DNA of 64,000 bases from Ascarosepion bandense (taxonomy: Eukaryota; Mollusca; Cephalopoda; Sepiida; Sepiidae): contig JBBBDQ010000346.1 in the NCBI GenBank assembly GCA_037127315.1, positions 5,411,001 to 5,475,000 on the forward strand, read 5' to 3'. Position 1 is the stretch's first letter; each line of letters begins with the position of its first letter. The notes beneath the pieces are model-generated. The model saw only the letters and a list, made by a program, of their open reading frames with translations, did not search any database and was not told where the DNA came from. This document shows positions 22,494-32,320 of the stretch, piece after piece. The translations under genes and the position numbers were made by a program.

Positions 22494-23529
22494 TGCCCAA
22501 TCTTTTGCTCAAATACTAGACTCGCTGTTTTCCCAGTTATTGTAACCGACGCACTTCTCTAAATGATCTATTCCTCATCGCCATCCGGAGTCATGTCGTT
22601 CTCTGAATCTCTCTCCTCGTGGCAACTCCAAGCACCCAGTAATATTTATAGATATCGCTTTCCGCTCTCCCATCATTTACAAACCTTCTATTAACAGAAC
22701 ATATTTCTATTATCAACACACTGCTTATTAATCGTTTCATGATTTCCTTCGTGGTACCCTCTAGAATGATCTTTTTAATCATCCTTTTTCATAAATGTGT
22801 CACTGAGGTCTCTCTCTTGGTAAAATCAGGCATCAAATCTTTTGTTCATCATGGAAATGCCAAACGAAAACACAATCTTTCATTGATTCTCAATTGCCTG
22901 CTCAGCCGCTGTAGCTCACATGATCTCTTATATCCGGTTAAATTAGAGGGACAGGTCTGATAGCAACCGTCATCCCCTTGTTATTGTTCATGATGAGAGC
23001 AAGTCGCTGCTTGCTGATAGAATGAAACACAAATTTGATTCTAGAAAATTCTATCAGTTCTGCTAGAGTGTTCTGAAAAAATAGCAAATTCTCCGTCCCT
23101 CCTCTTTAAAAAAGAATTGAAGCATTGGCATCTACTACAGATAAGGCAGAGAGTATTGCTTGGAAGTTCTCTTCTAACTCCACTCTCGACTCATCTGGAA
23201 TACCTCTGCCAGATTCCCTACTCACTTTACCGGAAACTATCCTGTTCAATGTACGCATAACACCGTTATTAGTTTCTGACATCACTTATAAATTAGATCC
23301 ATGAGTCAAGCGGGTGTGACCGGGTCTTTGCTAAAGAAATTAGCTCCTAAACTAGCTCCTTTGCTCGGCAAACATTATAACAAAAGCCGCACTGCATCCT
23401 GCTTTCCAACATTGTTGGAAAATACTCCTCTATAGTTCCCGTTTTAAAGAAATATGTAGAACAATCTGATCCATTAAATTATCACTCTCTTGGACTTTTG
23501 CTTCTTTTCGGCAAAGTACTCGAGGCTCA

Positions 23530-23835
23530 CTCGGATGTGCGTTGTGGTGCAGTGGATATCGGCTCGAAACGAGAAACCGGGAAGCAGAGTTTGAATTCCA
23601 GTTGAATTCATTGCATTCAATTACGCACAAATACTCTTATGAAAGGTATTAATCCATCTCTTCCCTCCAGTTATGGGTTAAATAACAGGACAGGCTGGGT
23701 TCTATAGCCTTGGCTGGCAACCATTCTACCACAGAAAGCAATGGCAACCTACTGCGGGATAATCTTCTGCCCAGTCAGTCATGTCCCTTTCGAGACATGA
23801 TCGCCCAAGCGTGTATAACGTATGGCACTTAGCTA
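23530..23835 (+). mobile_element. SINE-A copy 3, nested in LINE-D
   Basis: Full-length element starting GATGTGCGTTGTGGTGCAGT. Flanked by an exact 12-bp target duplication ACTCGAGGCTCA at 23518-23529 and 23836-23847. This fixes the element ends and shows that it jumped after the LINE-D copy had landed. Confidence 0.93.
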
Positions 23836-24556
23836 ACTCGAGGCTCAATTCAATACTAAAATGGTTAAGCATTTTACTTCGCACGATCTTCTTTTGAACA
23901 AACAACATCGCTTCTGATTCACGAGGTCTAGCACTGCCGTGTAAACGACCATCTCCGAATTTGTCTATCAAGCTTTAAATAAGAATGAAAAAGCTTGGGC
24001 TGTAGTTTTAGATATCACAAAGGCGTACGACAAGTTTTGGCATGCTGACCTTCTCTGCAACCTCGAAGGCTACGTTGACACGAGTCGAATATTTAGCTTA
24101 ATCCACCCATACCTAACAAATCGTATCATGAAGTCGTTTAGAACGGGCATAATTCAAGATCATACTAACGCAGAGCTCCCCGAGTTTCTGTACTTAGGCC
24201 TGAACTGATTTTGATTTTCATCAATAAATTCTCTGATATTAATAGTTACCGAATAATTATTCATGGGCATAATACAACCACTTACTTCTGCCACTGAAGC
24301 AAATCGGACAGCAGCGACACAGTAAACCTGGCCAATTCCCTAGAAAAAGAATCCCAATCAGTTGTTAACTGGAGCAAGAAAGGACGCATAAATTTTAACG
24401 CCTCCAAAATAAAATAGCTAACATTTAATCAACAGAAATAAACTTTTCTACTTGCGATCAGCATGGCCGATACTAAAAAACATTAGAGCAATAGTCTATG
24501 CGCCGTTGGGGTCACATTTTTCACTTACGTGAAGTGGGCTCATTATATCAAAGTAG

Positions 24557-25017
24557 AGTACTGGATTGCAACGTGCTGTCCGTCCTTCAATATGGCAGTG
24601 AATGCTGGACAATACCATAAAAATGAAGGAAAAACTTGAAGCAATTGAAATGTGGTTCTACAAAAGGATGCTGCGAATATCATGGATCGAGCATGTGAGC
24701 AATGATGAGGTCTTAGAAATGATATAAACAAAAAGGAAATTAATACTGAGCATCAGAAAGAGACAGCTGATGTTCCTGGGACACGCAATGAGGAAGGAGG
24801 GCTTGGATAATCTAATACTAACAGGCCAGATAGAGTGAAGGAGAAACAGGGGAAAGCAACTGATAACATATTTGAAGGACCTAATCAGGTGGATGACGGA
24901 ACGAGGATTGCGTGGTGTAACAAGAGAAGGCGTGGTCAGAGCCGCCAGGGATAGGGAAACGTGGAAGGCCATGACAGCCTACGTCCTGAACGAACAGGGC
25001 ATATAGAAGAAGAAGAA
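24557..25017 (+). pseudogene. LINE-F 3' end, nested in LINE-D (F2)
   Basis: Encodes a degraded VLQYGSECWT, then MLRISWIEHVSNDEVLEM and RKLILSIRKRQLMFLGHAMR, and RDRETWKAMTAYVLNEQGI, ending in an (AGA)n tail. Target duplication is 24534-24556 against 25018-25040 (23 positions, 19 identical). The LINE-D frame resumes after the second copy. Confidence 0.88.
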
Positions 25018-25261
25018 GTGGAGCCATTATATCGAAGTAGCTGTTGCATATAATGATAAAAAATTGTTTCCCTGTGTCATGCAAAAAGATTTATTTCGTC
25101 AGTATGCATCTTGTGCATTGATAAATCTACCATCTGTCCGTACATTGAAATCTGTTACCATATCTGGCCTGGCACTGCTGCTATATATCTCGAGATTCTT
25201 GACAAAATTTAAAGAACGGTTTGTAATGTAATCGAACCTGATCAGGAATTTTTACTTAAAT

Positions 25262-25715
25262 CAATATCATATGGTGGGGGTGACCACTAGTTAAGGCGAT
25301 GTTATGCCTTCATTCATCTTCACACAGGGCCTCTGACTCAGGTCGGAAGCCGACATCAAGTCCCTTTGAGGAGGTACAGCTGCACGGTGTTAAGTGGCTG
25401 ACTGCTGGAAGACTCTATGTCTAACAACAGGACAAAATCGGGAGAACACAGTCATGTCTATCAGACAATTTTTGTGACTACATCATCCCTGACATTTGGC
25501 CACCTACATGCCTAAACTGCAACCCCCTTGATATTGTGTGTGGTGCAGGTGAGCGAGAGACCCCTAAAATTCCATGTAACACTAAAGATAAATTGAAGGC
25601 AACGATTATGGCATCATCTTAAACAAGAAGACCACCCAGATAAGATGCAAAACATTCCGAAGTCGACTGGAGGCCGTGATTGAAGCTAATATAGATTTTA
25701 TTGAATAAATGTACT
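25262..25715 (+). pseudogene. Mariner/IS630-type transposase C-terminal relic
   Basis: Readable pieces in order: VMPSFIFTQGL, EHSHVYQTIF, DNFCDYIIPDIWPP-CLNCNPLD, ERETPKIPCNTKDKLKATIM, and KTFRSRLEAVIEANIDFIE followed by a stop. The P-NCNPLD segment is the usual PNSPDLNPLDY catalytic region with the first Asp altered to Asn. Frameshifts and stops show it is dead. It begins where LINE-D ends. Confidence 0.78.
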
Positions 25716-25822
25716 CTTTAATATTTCAAGATATTTTTGTGTAATATAATTTCTCTGTTAAAATGAGACGTCAGTATTAGTTTCATTTTGGCATAATTTA
25801 GACGTCACTTTATCGCATCCTG

Positions 25823-25825
<3 letters not shown>

Positions 25826-25877
<52 letters not shown>

Positions 25878-25892
25878 ACACACATACCTGCG

Positions 25893-25970
<78 letters not shown>
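25826..25970 (+). repeat. Compound (CA)n-(TA)n microsatellite
   Basis: Two CA blocks separated by an imperfect GTGCACACACATACCTGCGT section, then about 22 TA units. It generates Cys/Val and Tyr/Ile open frames. Confidence 0.95.
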
Positions 25971-25978
<8 letters not shown>

Positions 25979-26094
25979 ATTCATTTCGGCTATCGAGTTG
26001 AACGCTCTCGGTTCGGTTACTGAATTGAACATTCTCGATATTTGGCGTATTTACATTCTATAAAATATAACACGCTATGAAATTTGCCTTTCTC

Positions 26095-26240
26095 TGCCGT
26101 GCACCGATGGCTTGTGGGTAGGATCTCCCACTGATGAAAAATCAGTCAAGTTTCGGTCCCGACTTGAAGCTAACGGTTAATCTGGCTGCACTGATGAACT
26201 GTAAAACTGGCTTGTATGCAGATGATTTATTTATTTATAC
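26095..26240 (+). mobile_element. SINE-C copy 4
   Basis: A-box-like GATGGCTTGTGGGTAGG and B-box-like GTTTCGGTCCCGAC precede a hammerhead region with stem I CTGCA/TGCAG intact and CTGATGA present, but about 8 nt are lost so that GAAA and stem II are gone. Tail is (ATTT)n-like. Confidence 0.72.
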
Positions 26241-26377
26241 ATATATTTTATTTTCTTTCATTTGAAAAGAAGTTACATTCAAAAGTTCTACAAAATAAAT
26301 GTATTGAACATTTTAAAATGTTTTCAATACATTTATATTGTATACGACTGTGTACTAGTCTAGTTTAATTATGACCA

Positions 26378-26381
26378 AAAT

Positions 26382-26433
<52 letters not shown>
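26378..26433 (+). repeat. (TA)n microsatellite
   Basis: About 26 units; one of the longest pure TA tracts in the window. Confidence 0.95.
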
Positions 26434-26436
<3 letters not shown>

Positions 26437-26745
26437 GGGCACTTTAACATGGTGTAATTATTAGCAAATCTTGTAAGTTTTGCTAGATCAGTAACAATTG
26501 AGTAGTGAGTTTGATCCTCACAAGGTAATCTAAAATTTTGACCTACGCTTAAAAAAGCATTTGAGCCTTTTAGCATGATGTAATGGTATGATGTAAATGG
26601 CCATCATTATAGCATGATGTAAACGGCCATCAAGCTTTTGTTACAACTTTGTGTGTTTGAGCCTCACTGTATGTCACTGTATGTCTCATGATTTTGGCTG
26701 TTCATCACATCTAAGCAGTGCTTAGAAATTAACATAGCTGTATCG
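26434..26745 (+). repeat. Possible third tRNA-headed SINE family
   Basis: ATGGTGTAATTATTAGC could be an A box and GAGTTTGATCCTCAC a B box, about 65 nt apart. A second B-box-like TGTTTGAGCCTCAC lies at 26655, and short internal duplications (AGCATGATGTAA) occur between. No second copy in the window, so this is tentative. Confidence 0.35.
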
Positions 26746-26807
26746 TAGCTCTACTTCAATGCGCTTCTTATCTGATATTTCTTGAAACATCTGACAGAAC
26801 GTCTAAT

Positions 26808-27400
26808 GAATGTGGTCGTAATTTTTGCCGTGTCCCTTCAAGACATAAGCGATCATGATCTTACACATCTCTCACTCCCTTGTAGCTCTTAATACCCTTT
26901 CTCTTTTTGCCCCCCCCAAACCCTGCTCCGCCATCCAACTCCTAAAGTTAATCAAATATGTAATTCCTTGTTTTCCCCTGTCTCGCTTTTCCTCTATCCA
27001 TCCTGTGAGTATCAGATTCTTCAAGCCCTCCTTCCTCACTACATGACCCAGAAACTTCAGCTGTTTGTAACTGACGTTAGGTATCAATTTCATTTTTGTT
27101 TCAATTCTTTCCAAAACCTCGGCGTTGCTGGCATGTTTGTCCATGGTATCCCCAGCATCCTTCTGTAGAACAACATTTTGGTTTCTTCCAGTCTTTCTTT
27201 CATCCTTGATGAGATTGTTCAACATTCGATGCTATATAGCAATAAAGTACTCTCTTCTTTGTTTCCAGAGAAAATTTCCTGTCTGTCAATATTCTATTCA
27301 GCTTCTGGAATGCATTCTTGACCACGCCAGTATGCATTCGGATGTTATTGACAGCAACCTACATTTGCACTGGTCTGGATATTCTAATGACAGTTCCTTC
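26808..27400 (-). pseudogene. LINE-F ORF2 C-terminus (F3)
   Basis: Minus frame 26872-27225 is open and reads GDTMDKHASNAEVLERIE, LKFLGHVVRKEGLKNLIL, and RSWMAEQGLGGAKRERVL. Upstream are a NIEC/ILYCYIASNVEQS-type segment and degraded sequence. This is the least interrupted LINE-F C-terminus here. Confidence 0.8.
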
Positions 27401-27404
27401 CTTT

Positions 27405-27500
27405 CAGGTTGACGCAAGATCAAATCCTGCTGGAGAGCATATATTTTTGTTTAATAAAATTTCTTGAATATTCCGACCGGTAGACATAATTAAATAAATA
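27405..27500 (+). repeat. Repeat-G fragment
   Basis: B-box-like AGATCAAATCCTGC, then TTCTTGAATATTCCGACCGG-TAGA, matches repeat-G copy 54330. It ends at the A preceding Helitron-like element H3. Confidence 0.55.
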
Positions 27501-27535
27501 TCTAAACTTATCTATAAATGGAGCTTTGTCTCTCT

Positions 27536-27595
<60 letters not shown>

Positions 27596-28515
27596 CCGTT
27601 ATCTATAGACTCCAAAACGGCTGTACCGATTTTCTTGAAAATATACACAGTTGTACTATAAGCGTCTGCGAGTGTTCTTAGCTAGGGTTTGTGTTGAGGT
27701 CAGTCAGTTAAGTGCCATACGTGAAACACGCTTCGGCGATTATGTCTCGAAAGAGACATTACTGACTGGGCAGAAGATTATCCCGCAGTAGGTTGCCATT
27801 GCTTTCTGCGGTAGACTGGTTGCCAGCCAAGGCTATAGAACCCAGTCTGTTCTGCTATTTAACCCATAACTAGAAGGAAGAGATGGATTAATACCTTTCC
27901 CAAGGGTATTTGTGCGTAAGTGTATACAATGGATTCAACTGGAATTCAAATTTTGTCGAGGTATACCCCGATAAATATCGAAAATCAAAAATTGAAAAAT
28001 ATGGTTATAGAAGGAGTGGTCCGATTTTAATCAAATTTGATACACTTATAGACAAAAACATAAGAAACGATATTCAGAAATTTCAGTTCTTACAATAGTG
28101 CAGAAAATCGAAAATATATATATATAAAAGGCAAGTTGTTTGTGTGTGCGTATGTTTATCTGCCTGTATGTCTGTATTTTTTCAGCCCTTTTATTTTAGT
28201 TTTTGCTTCGAATTTGGCTCTAAGTAGGTATAATTGTAGTTCTTTGTCTCATCCATGATACCATTTACTCAGAGAACTTATGTAGCCTTCAAATTCAGTT
28301 TACGACGAAGACACTTATTTGATATCGATACTAGGAAATCAAAATTTGACTTACATCCATTCATTTTTCTTTCAATCTACGGTTTCGCTTTAACTGGAAA
28401 CAACTATTGCTTTTTTTAATCTTTTGTGCCACCGTCCAAAGAGTTTGTGCTCCAGGATCATGGGTTAGTTTTAAAGCTTTCATTACACCCGAGCAACGCC
28501 GGGCTATACTGCTAC
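27501..28515 (+). mobile_element. Helitron-like element H3, long form, with nested SINE-A
   Basis: Starts A^TCTAAACTTATCTATAAATGG, has a long (GT)n, the ACGGCTGTACCGATTTTCTT conserved block and the long internal form. Ends GAGCAACGCCGGG-CTATACTG-CTAC followed by T (the last base differs from CTAG). A truncated SINE-A sits at 27693-27955. No Helitron protein is encoded. Confidence 0.75.
27693..27955 (-). mobile_element. SINE-A copy 4, head-truncated
   Basis: Has the 3' end, hairpin and body, but stops at the B-box region (GAATTCAAA), lacking the A box. Flanks are TTTGTGTTGAG and TTTTGTCGAG, the two ends of the Helitron word TTTTGTGTCGAGG, consistent with a short imperfect target duplication. 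Confidence 0.78.
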
Positions 28516-28599
28516 TACTTTTTATTAAAAGAGGGTCGTCTACACAAATATGAGTATCCACTGAATATAACGTTTAAAATAATAAAATCAACCCGTGTC

Positions 28600-30030
28600 A
28601 AATTGTCCTACTAGCTGCACATCACACAGTACGGTATGGAGGGAACTTCAAGTGCAGCTCTTGTCTCCGTATCATTTGCAACGTGTGCAGGGTCTTTCGC
28701 CCTCAGACCACTCACTGCTGGAACACTTTTGCCGATGGTCTATTGCACAAACTTTGTTATCTCATCATTCTTGTTTACAGATGATGCAACATTTGGAGAT
28801 GGAATAACAAATTTGTGGTAGTCACGTACACATCTTTATATTCACACCCACATACGCATTCACGCATTTATTCACTGTGTATTTCACACCCACTCATTTA
28901 CTTCTGTCTCCCGTGTTCTCATCTTTGAGACACGCGCATTGCAGTTATCTATCGCTTTTATCTTTCGCGCTCAGTTTGGTTTGGTATTTAAGCTGCGAAT
29001 ACACGTGATCCAGACAGCGATAGCTGAATGATGTGCAGCAGTTTCTCAGCACGAGCGAGACCAGTATAGTTATCCAGTATGGCAGAGGGACATTGGTTTA
29101 ATTCTTGCTCCCACACCCAAAACTGAAGGTCGCAATTAGGCAGCAATTTATTTATTTAACGCACATGTGCACACACATATACAACCGAACAGTATGTGCA
29201 TTAAATTATTTCTACTTTTCAGGAACTTTATTCAAATATTGACTTTATGTTTCTTAACCTTAGAAGTGAAACAATCTTTCTTTCACTATTTGCATGCTTA
29301 ATCAACTCTATGTAAGCTATTGTTAATAATACATGTTTTAATTGTTATTAACTCCGGTGTCTTCTTATTTCCAATGCCATTTACACCCAATGAAATCGTA
29401 ATATAAATATCCCGCTATCCGATACAAATTTACACAACCGACATTCGTGGGTGGATTGGAATCCTCATTGTACAATACAGATGAGACACCAACATCGGTT
29501 TACGATTAATGTGTGGGCTGAATTTGTAGGTTACTGTCTGATATGACCACATATCCTCCCAGCAAGTCTTGCAGAGGCTGTATACCGCGATTTTATTTCG
29601 AACATTCTGTTAGAAGATGTACCCCTGGTAATACGAAGACGTTTGTGGTTCATGAATAATGGGACTTCAACACATCTTTAGTAACATTGTTCATAATACA
29701 CTGACATCTGCTCTTAAAAAATAAATAAATAAATAGAGCAGAACCGGTTTCGTGACCTGCACGTTCTCTCTGATCTCAATCCTTTAGATTTTTATCTGTG
29801 GATGCCACCTAAATTAATTAAGTTATGGGGCAGACATTAATAATGCAGAGATGATTCGTCAACGTGTCAACGGTCCTGCGAAAACATTCAGCGCAAACGT
29901 GGAGGTATTTGTAAGGGTCTGTCAATCAATGATCCAACGTGTGCATGTGTATGTAGAAACAAGTGGATGACATTTTGAACATTTGTTTATGAGTTGTTGT
30001 ATTGAGATACAATGATGGTCTTTTGGACAT
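28600..30030 (+). pseudogene. IS630/Tc1/mariner-superfamily transposase, split by an LTR
   Basis: N-terminal part (28600-28813): STVWRELQVQLLSPYHLQRV then QGLSPSDHSLLEHFCRW. After the 613-bp insertion it resumes in the same frame: NLHNRHSWVDWNPH, INVWAEFVGY, AEAVYRDFISNILLEDVPL-IRRRLWFMNNGTSTH, SDLNPLDFYLW, then VCQSMIQRVHVYVETSGWHFEHLF. The INVWAG and PDLNPLDFYLWG regions carry the expected second and third catalytic positions, here altered in part (NNGTSTH for HDGAPAH). Stops make it a pseudogene. Confidence 0.82.
28814..29426 (+). mobile_element. Solo LTR inserted in the transposase relic
   Basis: Begins TGTGGTAGTCACG and ends CTATCCGATACA, with TGT...ACA termini and an exact 4-bp target duplication AATT (28810-28813 and 29427-29430). 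Removing it and one AATT restores the transposase frame. A TATTTAAG TATA-like box lies at about 28986 and poly(A)-signal-like words lie downstream. No internal coding, so it is a solo LTR of a Ty3/Gypsy- or Bel-type element (clade unknown). Confidence 0.8.
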
Positions 30031-30099
30031 ATATTTAGATGGACATTTTTAACATGAGCCGCCCTGAATGATTGTAAAATATTTTTGATACACTCTCTC

Positions 30100-30342
30100 T
30101 GTATGTATATATTTACGCTCTCGCCAGTCGATGGAAAACTCTGGGGAATTGGTAGACTTTAAAAACAGTAACTACGCACTGCTATTTACGCATTGTTCTT
30201 CAGTAATGAATTTAGCGAGATATACAGGTAGAATACCCGATTGTTGACAAATCGGTCAGGTTTCAATCTCGGCCAGAACCAATCGCTTGTCTAGCTATAC
30301 TGATGAGCTGTGATATAGTGAAGCAGGAATGTCTGCAAATGA
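30100..30342 (+). mobile_element. SINE-C copy 5 with 5' extension
   Basis: Shares the upstream extension with the copy at 5002 (TACGCTCTC, TTCAGTAATGAATTTAG), then GGTAGAAT, B-box-like GTTTCAATCTCGG and a decayed hammerhead (CTGATGA kept, GAAA changed to GAAG, stem I broken). Ends in (TA)n. Confidence 0.72.

Positions 30343-30386
<44 letters not shown>
30343..30386 (+). repeat. (TA)n microsatellite
   Basis: Lies exactly between the 3' end of SINE-C copy 5 (plus strand) and the 3' end of a PLE (minus strand): two retroposons ending on the same TA tract. Confidence 0.95.
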
Positions 30387-30389
<3 letters not shown>

Positions 30390-30532
30390 CCAAATGAAGA
30401 GAGCTCGAGGTTTTTTTTTATATCTTGAGTTCTCTGGCATTTATTTTATTATAAACAGTGCTCAATATAATGAGTATTATAGAGCTTAATATAATATAAT
30501 AATAATATAATTATATGGTTATGTCAATTTTT

Positions 30533-30587
30533 CATTGCTACATGGAAATTTCTATGTTTCGAGATTAATTCTCATCATCAGGCAATG
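30533..30587 (-). ncRNA. PLE hammerhead-type ribozyme motif
   Basis: Minus strand: stem I CATTGC/GCAATG (6 perfect pairs), core CTGATGA, stem II GAGA/TCTC preceded by one extra T, core GAAA, stem III ACAT/ATGT, cleavage triplet GTA. All core residues are present. The extra T next to A9 is the only departure. PLEs are known hosts of hammerhead ribozymes. Confidence 0.7.
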
Positions 30588-30647
30588 CTGGTGTGGTTGT
30601 GCAGACGATTTACATTTAAATGACAAATACTTTCGGTTTACTGTGAA

Positions 30648-30651
<4 letters not shown>

Positions 30652-30698
<47 letters not shown>
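30652..30698 (+). repeat. (GT)n microsatellite
   Basis: About 23 units within the PLE 3' region. Confidence 0.95.
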
Positions 30699-31010
30699 CT
30701 AATCAGAATGGAGATTAACTTAGGGGTTTGACCTCGAGGAATTTACGTCCTAACCAACTTTTTTCCTCCTTTTTTTTTCCTTTTTCCTTGACCCTATTCC
30801 CCTCTTGTCTGCTTTCCTTCGAGTAAACCCCGAACTGCTATTTTTTAGCTACATCTATCAATTTGCTGTAAAGTTTACTATCCTGACACAAAAGGTGGGG
30901 GGAATTATTAAAAAAAAAGGACAACTAACTTATTCTATCTTTGGCTTTATTTTTATTTACATTTCTATTTTTACATAATTCATCGGTGAGCATGTTATTT
31001 AATTTAGGTT

Positions 31011-31646
31011 TTATCCATTTTCTAATGAGAATAATTTACAATGTCTACATATGACGTTAATTTCGTTACGTTTATTTGATACATTTTTATTTTTAAGGGA
31101 TCTAATAATAAATAGTTTTTCATATAAGCATAATGAACATGGTTCATTTAAGGACTTACATGTTTTAGCTTCTTTTAGGATTTTCCATTTTATTTTGGGT
31201 GTCTTGTTTGTTTCCCTTAGGTACCAATGATATCTCGATAGGGATGTCCTATTTCTGTATTTGCTATTATTAAATGAAGAGGTATGCTGGTAAATTCTCT
31301 GCTTTAGAGTGTTTTTAGTGCTCCCTGTATAGACTTTTATATTCTTTGGGTTTTCTTTCGTCCATATTTCGCATTGATATATTATCGATTTCGTCAAACA
31401 CCTATTTTCTAGCGGACAGTTTATGGGGTTTTTACAATTACATTTTTTCTTGTCTAAATTGTTATTTTCTGTTGTGTGGTTATTTTTACTAGTTTTGTTG
31501 AATTTTTCTAAAATATTATTATTGTGGTTTTTTATAATTTTTTCTAGATTATTCATACAGCTGTAACTTAATTTTATAGTGTTTCTATTACAGATCTTAC
31601 TAAGTGGATTTTTCTCCGTGAAGTGTTTCCTAATTCGCTCGAGGAA
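31011..31646 (-). CDS. Penelope-like element ORF, C-terminal GIY-YIG endonuclease part
   Basis: The open minus-strand frame runs from just after a TAA at 31649-31647 to a TGA-type stop past 31011, about 210 codons without a break. It starts in mid-protein (ERIRKHFTEKNPLSKICNRN, a PLE linker), has a Cys cluster KKCNCKNPINCPLENRCLTK, then the GIY-YIG-like segment with VYTGSTKNTLKQRIYQHTSSF (the usual YIG is YTG), and SLSRYHWYLRE. A short Met start exists at 31556, but homology begins upstream of it, so the piece is a 5'-truncated PLE and not a gene. The RT domain is absent. In full PLEs this endonuclease nicks the target for reverse transcription. The intact frame suggests a recent insertion. 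Confidence 0.85.
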   Translation of the reverse strand, partial: FLERIRKHFTEKNPLSKICNRNTIKLSYSCMNNLEKIIKNHNNNILEKFNKTSKNNHTTENNNLDKKKCNCKNPINCPLENRCLTKSIIYQCEIWTKENPKNIKVYTGSTKNTLKQRIYQHTSSFNNSKYRNRTSLSRYHWYLRETNKTPKIKWKILKEAKTCKSLNEPCSLCLYEKLFIIRSLKNKNVSNKRNEINVICRHCKLFSLENG

Positions 31647-31657
31647 TTAGGAAACCT
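31627..31657. repeat. Short perfect inverted repeat at the PLE truncation point
   Basis: TTTCCTAATTC and GAATTAGGAAA (11 bp) separated by 7 nt. The PLE frame is lost here, so this may mark a fold-back or inversion junction created during insertion. Confidence 0.7.
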
Positions 31658-31659
31658 AA

Positions 31660-32184
31660 GAAAATTTTTCTTCTCTTTTTCCGATTCTTATTTATAATTA
31701 TTTATTTGTTTCAATTTTTCCTAAAACTACGTCGTTTAATTTTTAAATTTAAATCTTTTAATTTTTTACCGCCATGGATTATATATTATCACACACAATG
31801 AACATTACGTAGATGATGGGGGGACAGATTTGCCCATCTGAGTAGAAAGTAGCCTGTCAATAAAATAACCGACTCTGCTAGTAAAACAAATTTTTAACTT
31901 TTAAGCTTTTAACTTAAGTTTACATCCTCTGTTTGGTTTTCCAAAAAGTGCAAAAACTATCGTTGAATTTGTGGGATGAAAGAATTAAGTAATGCAGTTA
32001 TGCTTCACGCGTGTTTTCATGTAAGACTCAACTTATTCCAAGGGGCTGATATTAGGATTCATTTGTGATGGTCACAATTTTAACAAGGTAAGGCATGCGG
32101 ACGAACCACTGTTGAAAGGAGACACACAAAGGTCTGAAAGTCAACTCATAGAAGGAACCATCCAACATCAAAATGATATATTGG
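31660..32184. other. AT-rich stretch, no feature recognised
   Basis: No coding, tRNA-like or repeat signal supported up to the LINE-F fragment. Confidence 0.5.
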
Positions 32185-32320
32185 AGATACCAAAATTAAA
32201 CAAGTGCAGCAGTTATAATATGTGGGAATTACTTTGACAGAGGACAGAAAGTGAAAAACTGGAATCCGAAGGCGTATTGGGATGGCGAATTACGCCTTCC
32301 AAAAGCCAAGCAATGTACAT
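32185..32320 (+). pseudogene. LINE-F RT fragment
   Basis: Reads YVGITLTEDRK followed by TGIRRRIGMANYAFQKP, the segment lying between the RT active site and the C-terminal region in RTE-like LINEs. About 45 codons, with stops. Confidence 0.65.

Larger units (their letters stand above)
22500..25260 (+). pseudogene. LINE-D ORF2 copy carrying two nested insertions (D0)
   Basis: Covers the endonuclease/RT linker (weak, from 22520), LDPSKASG-D and KLAPLLGKHYNKS (23270-23400), the NYR-LLLFGK-LE segment, a palm motif AVVLDITKAYDKFWHADLL near 24000, then VNWSKKGRINFNASK, KW-HYI, and after the LINE-F insertion YIEVAVAYN, PSVRTLKSVT-SGLALLLYI to 25255. A SINE-A (23530-23835) and a LINE-F piece (24557-25017) interrupt it, each with target duplications. 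Many stops. The longest LINE-D in the window. Confidence 0.82.
30387..31010 (-). mobile_element. PLE 3' region
   Basis: Downstream of the GIY-YIG frame on the minus strand: a non-coding stretch with (CA)n, a hammerhead-type block (30533-30587), then ATATTGAGCACTGTTTATAA and the end CTTCATTTGGAATT before (TA)n. The same end occurs in plus orientation at 60305-60405. Confidence 0.72.

Noticed and set aside
23430..23971. Minus-strand open frames across the SINE-A copy
   Set aside because: They are read-through of SINE-A in reverse; similar frames appear at other SINE-A copies (37480, 40834, 60579, 62084).
28640..28821. Two overlapping short plus-strand genes
   Set aside because: They are the N-terminal part of the split transposase and its shifted frame.
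31011..31646. Host protein-coding gene
   Set aside because: The frame starts in mid-domain and matches the PLE linker plus GIY-YIG endonuclease. A second copy of the linker lies at 41905 and PLE ends flank it.
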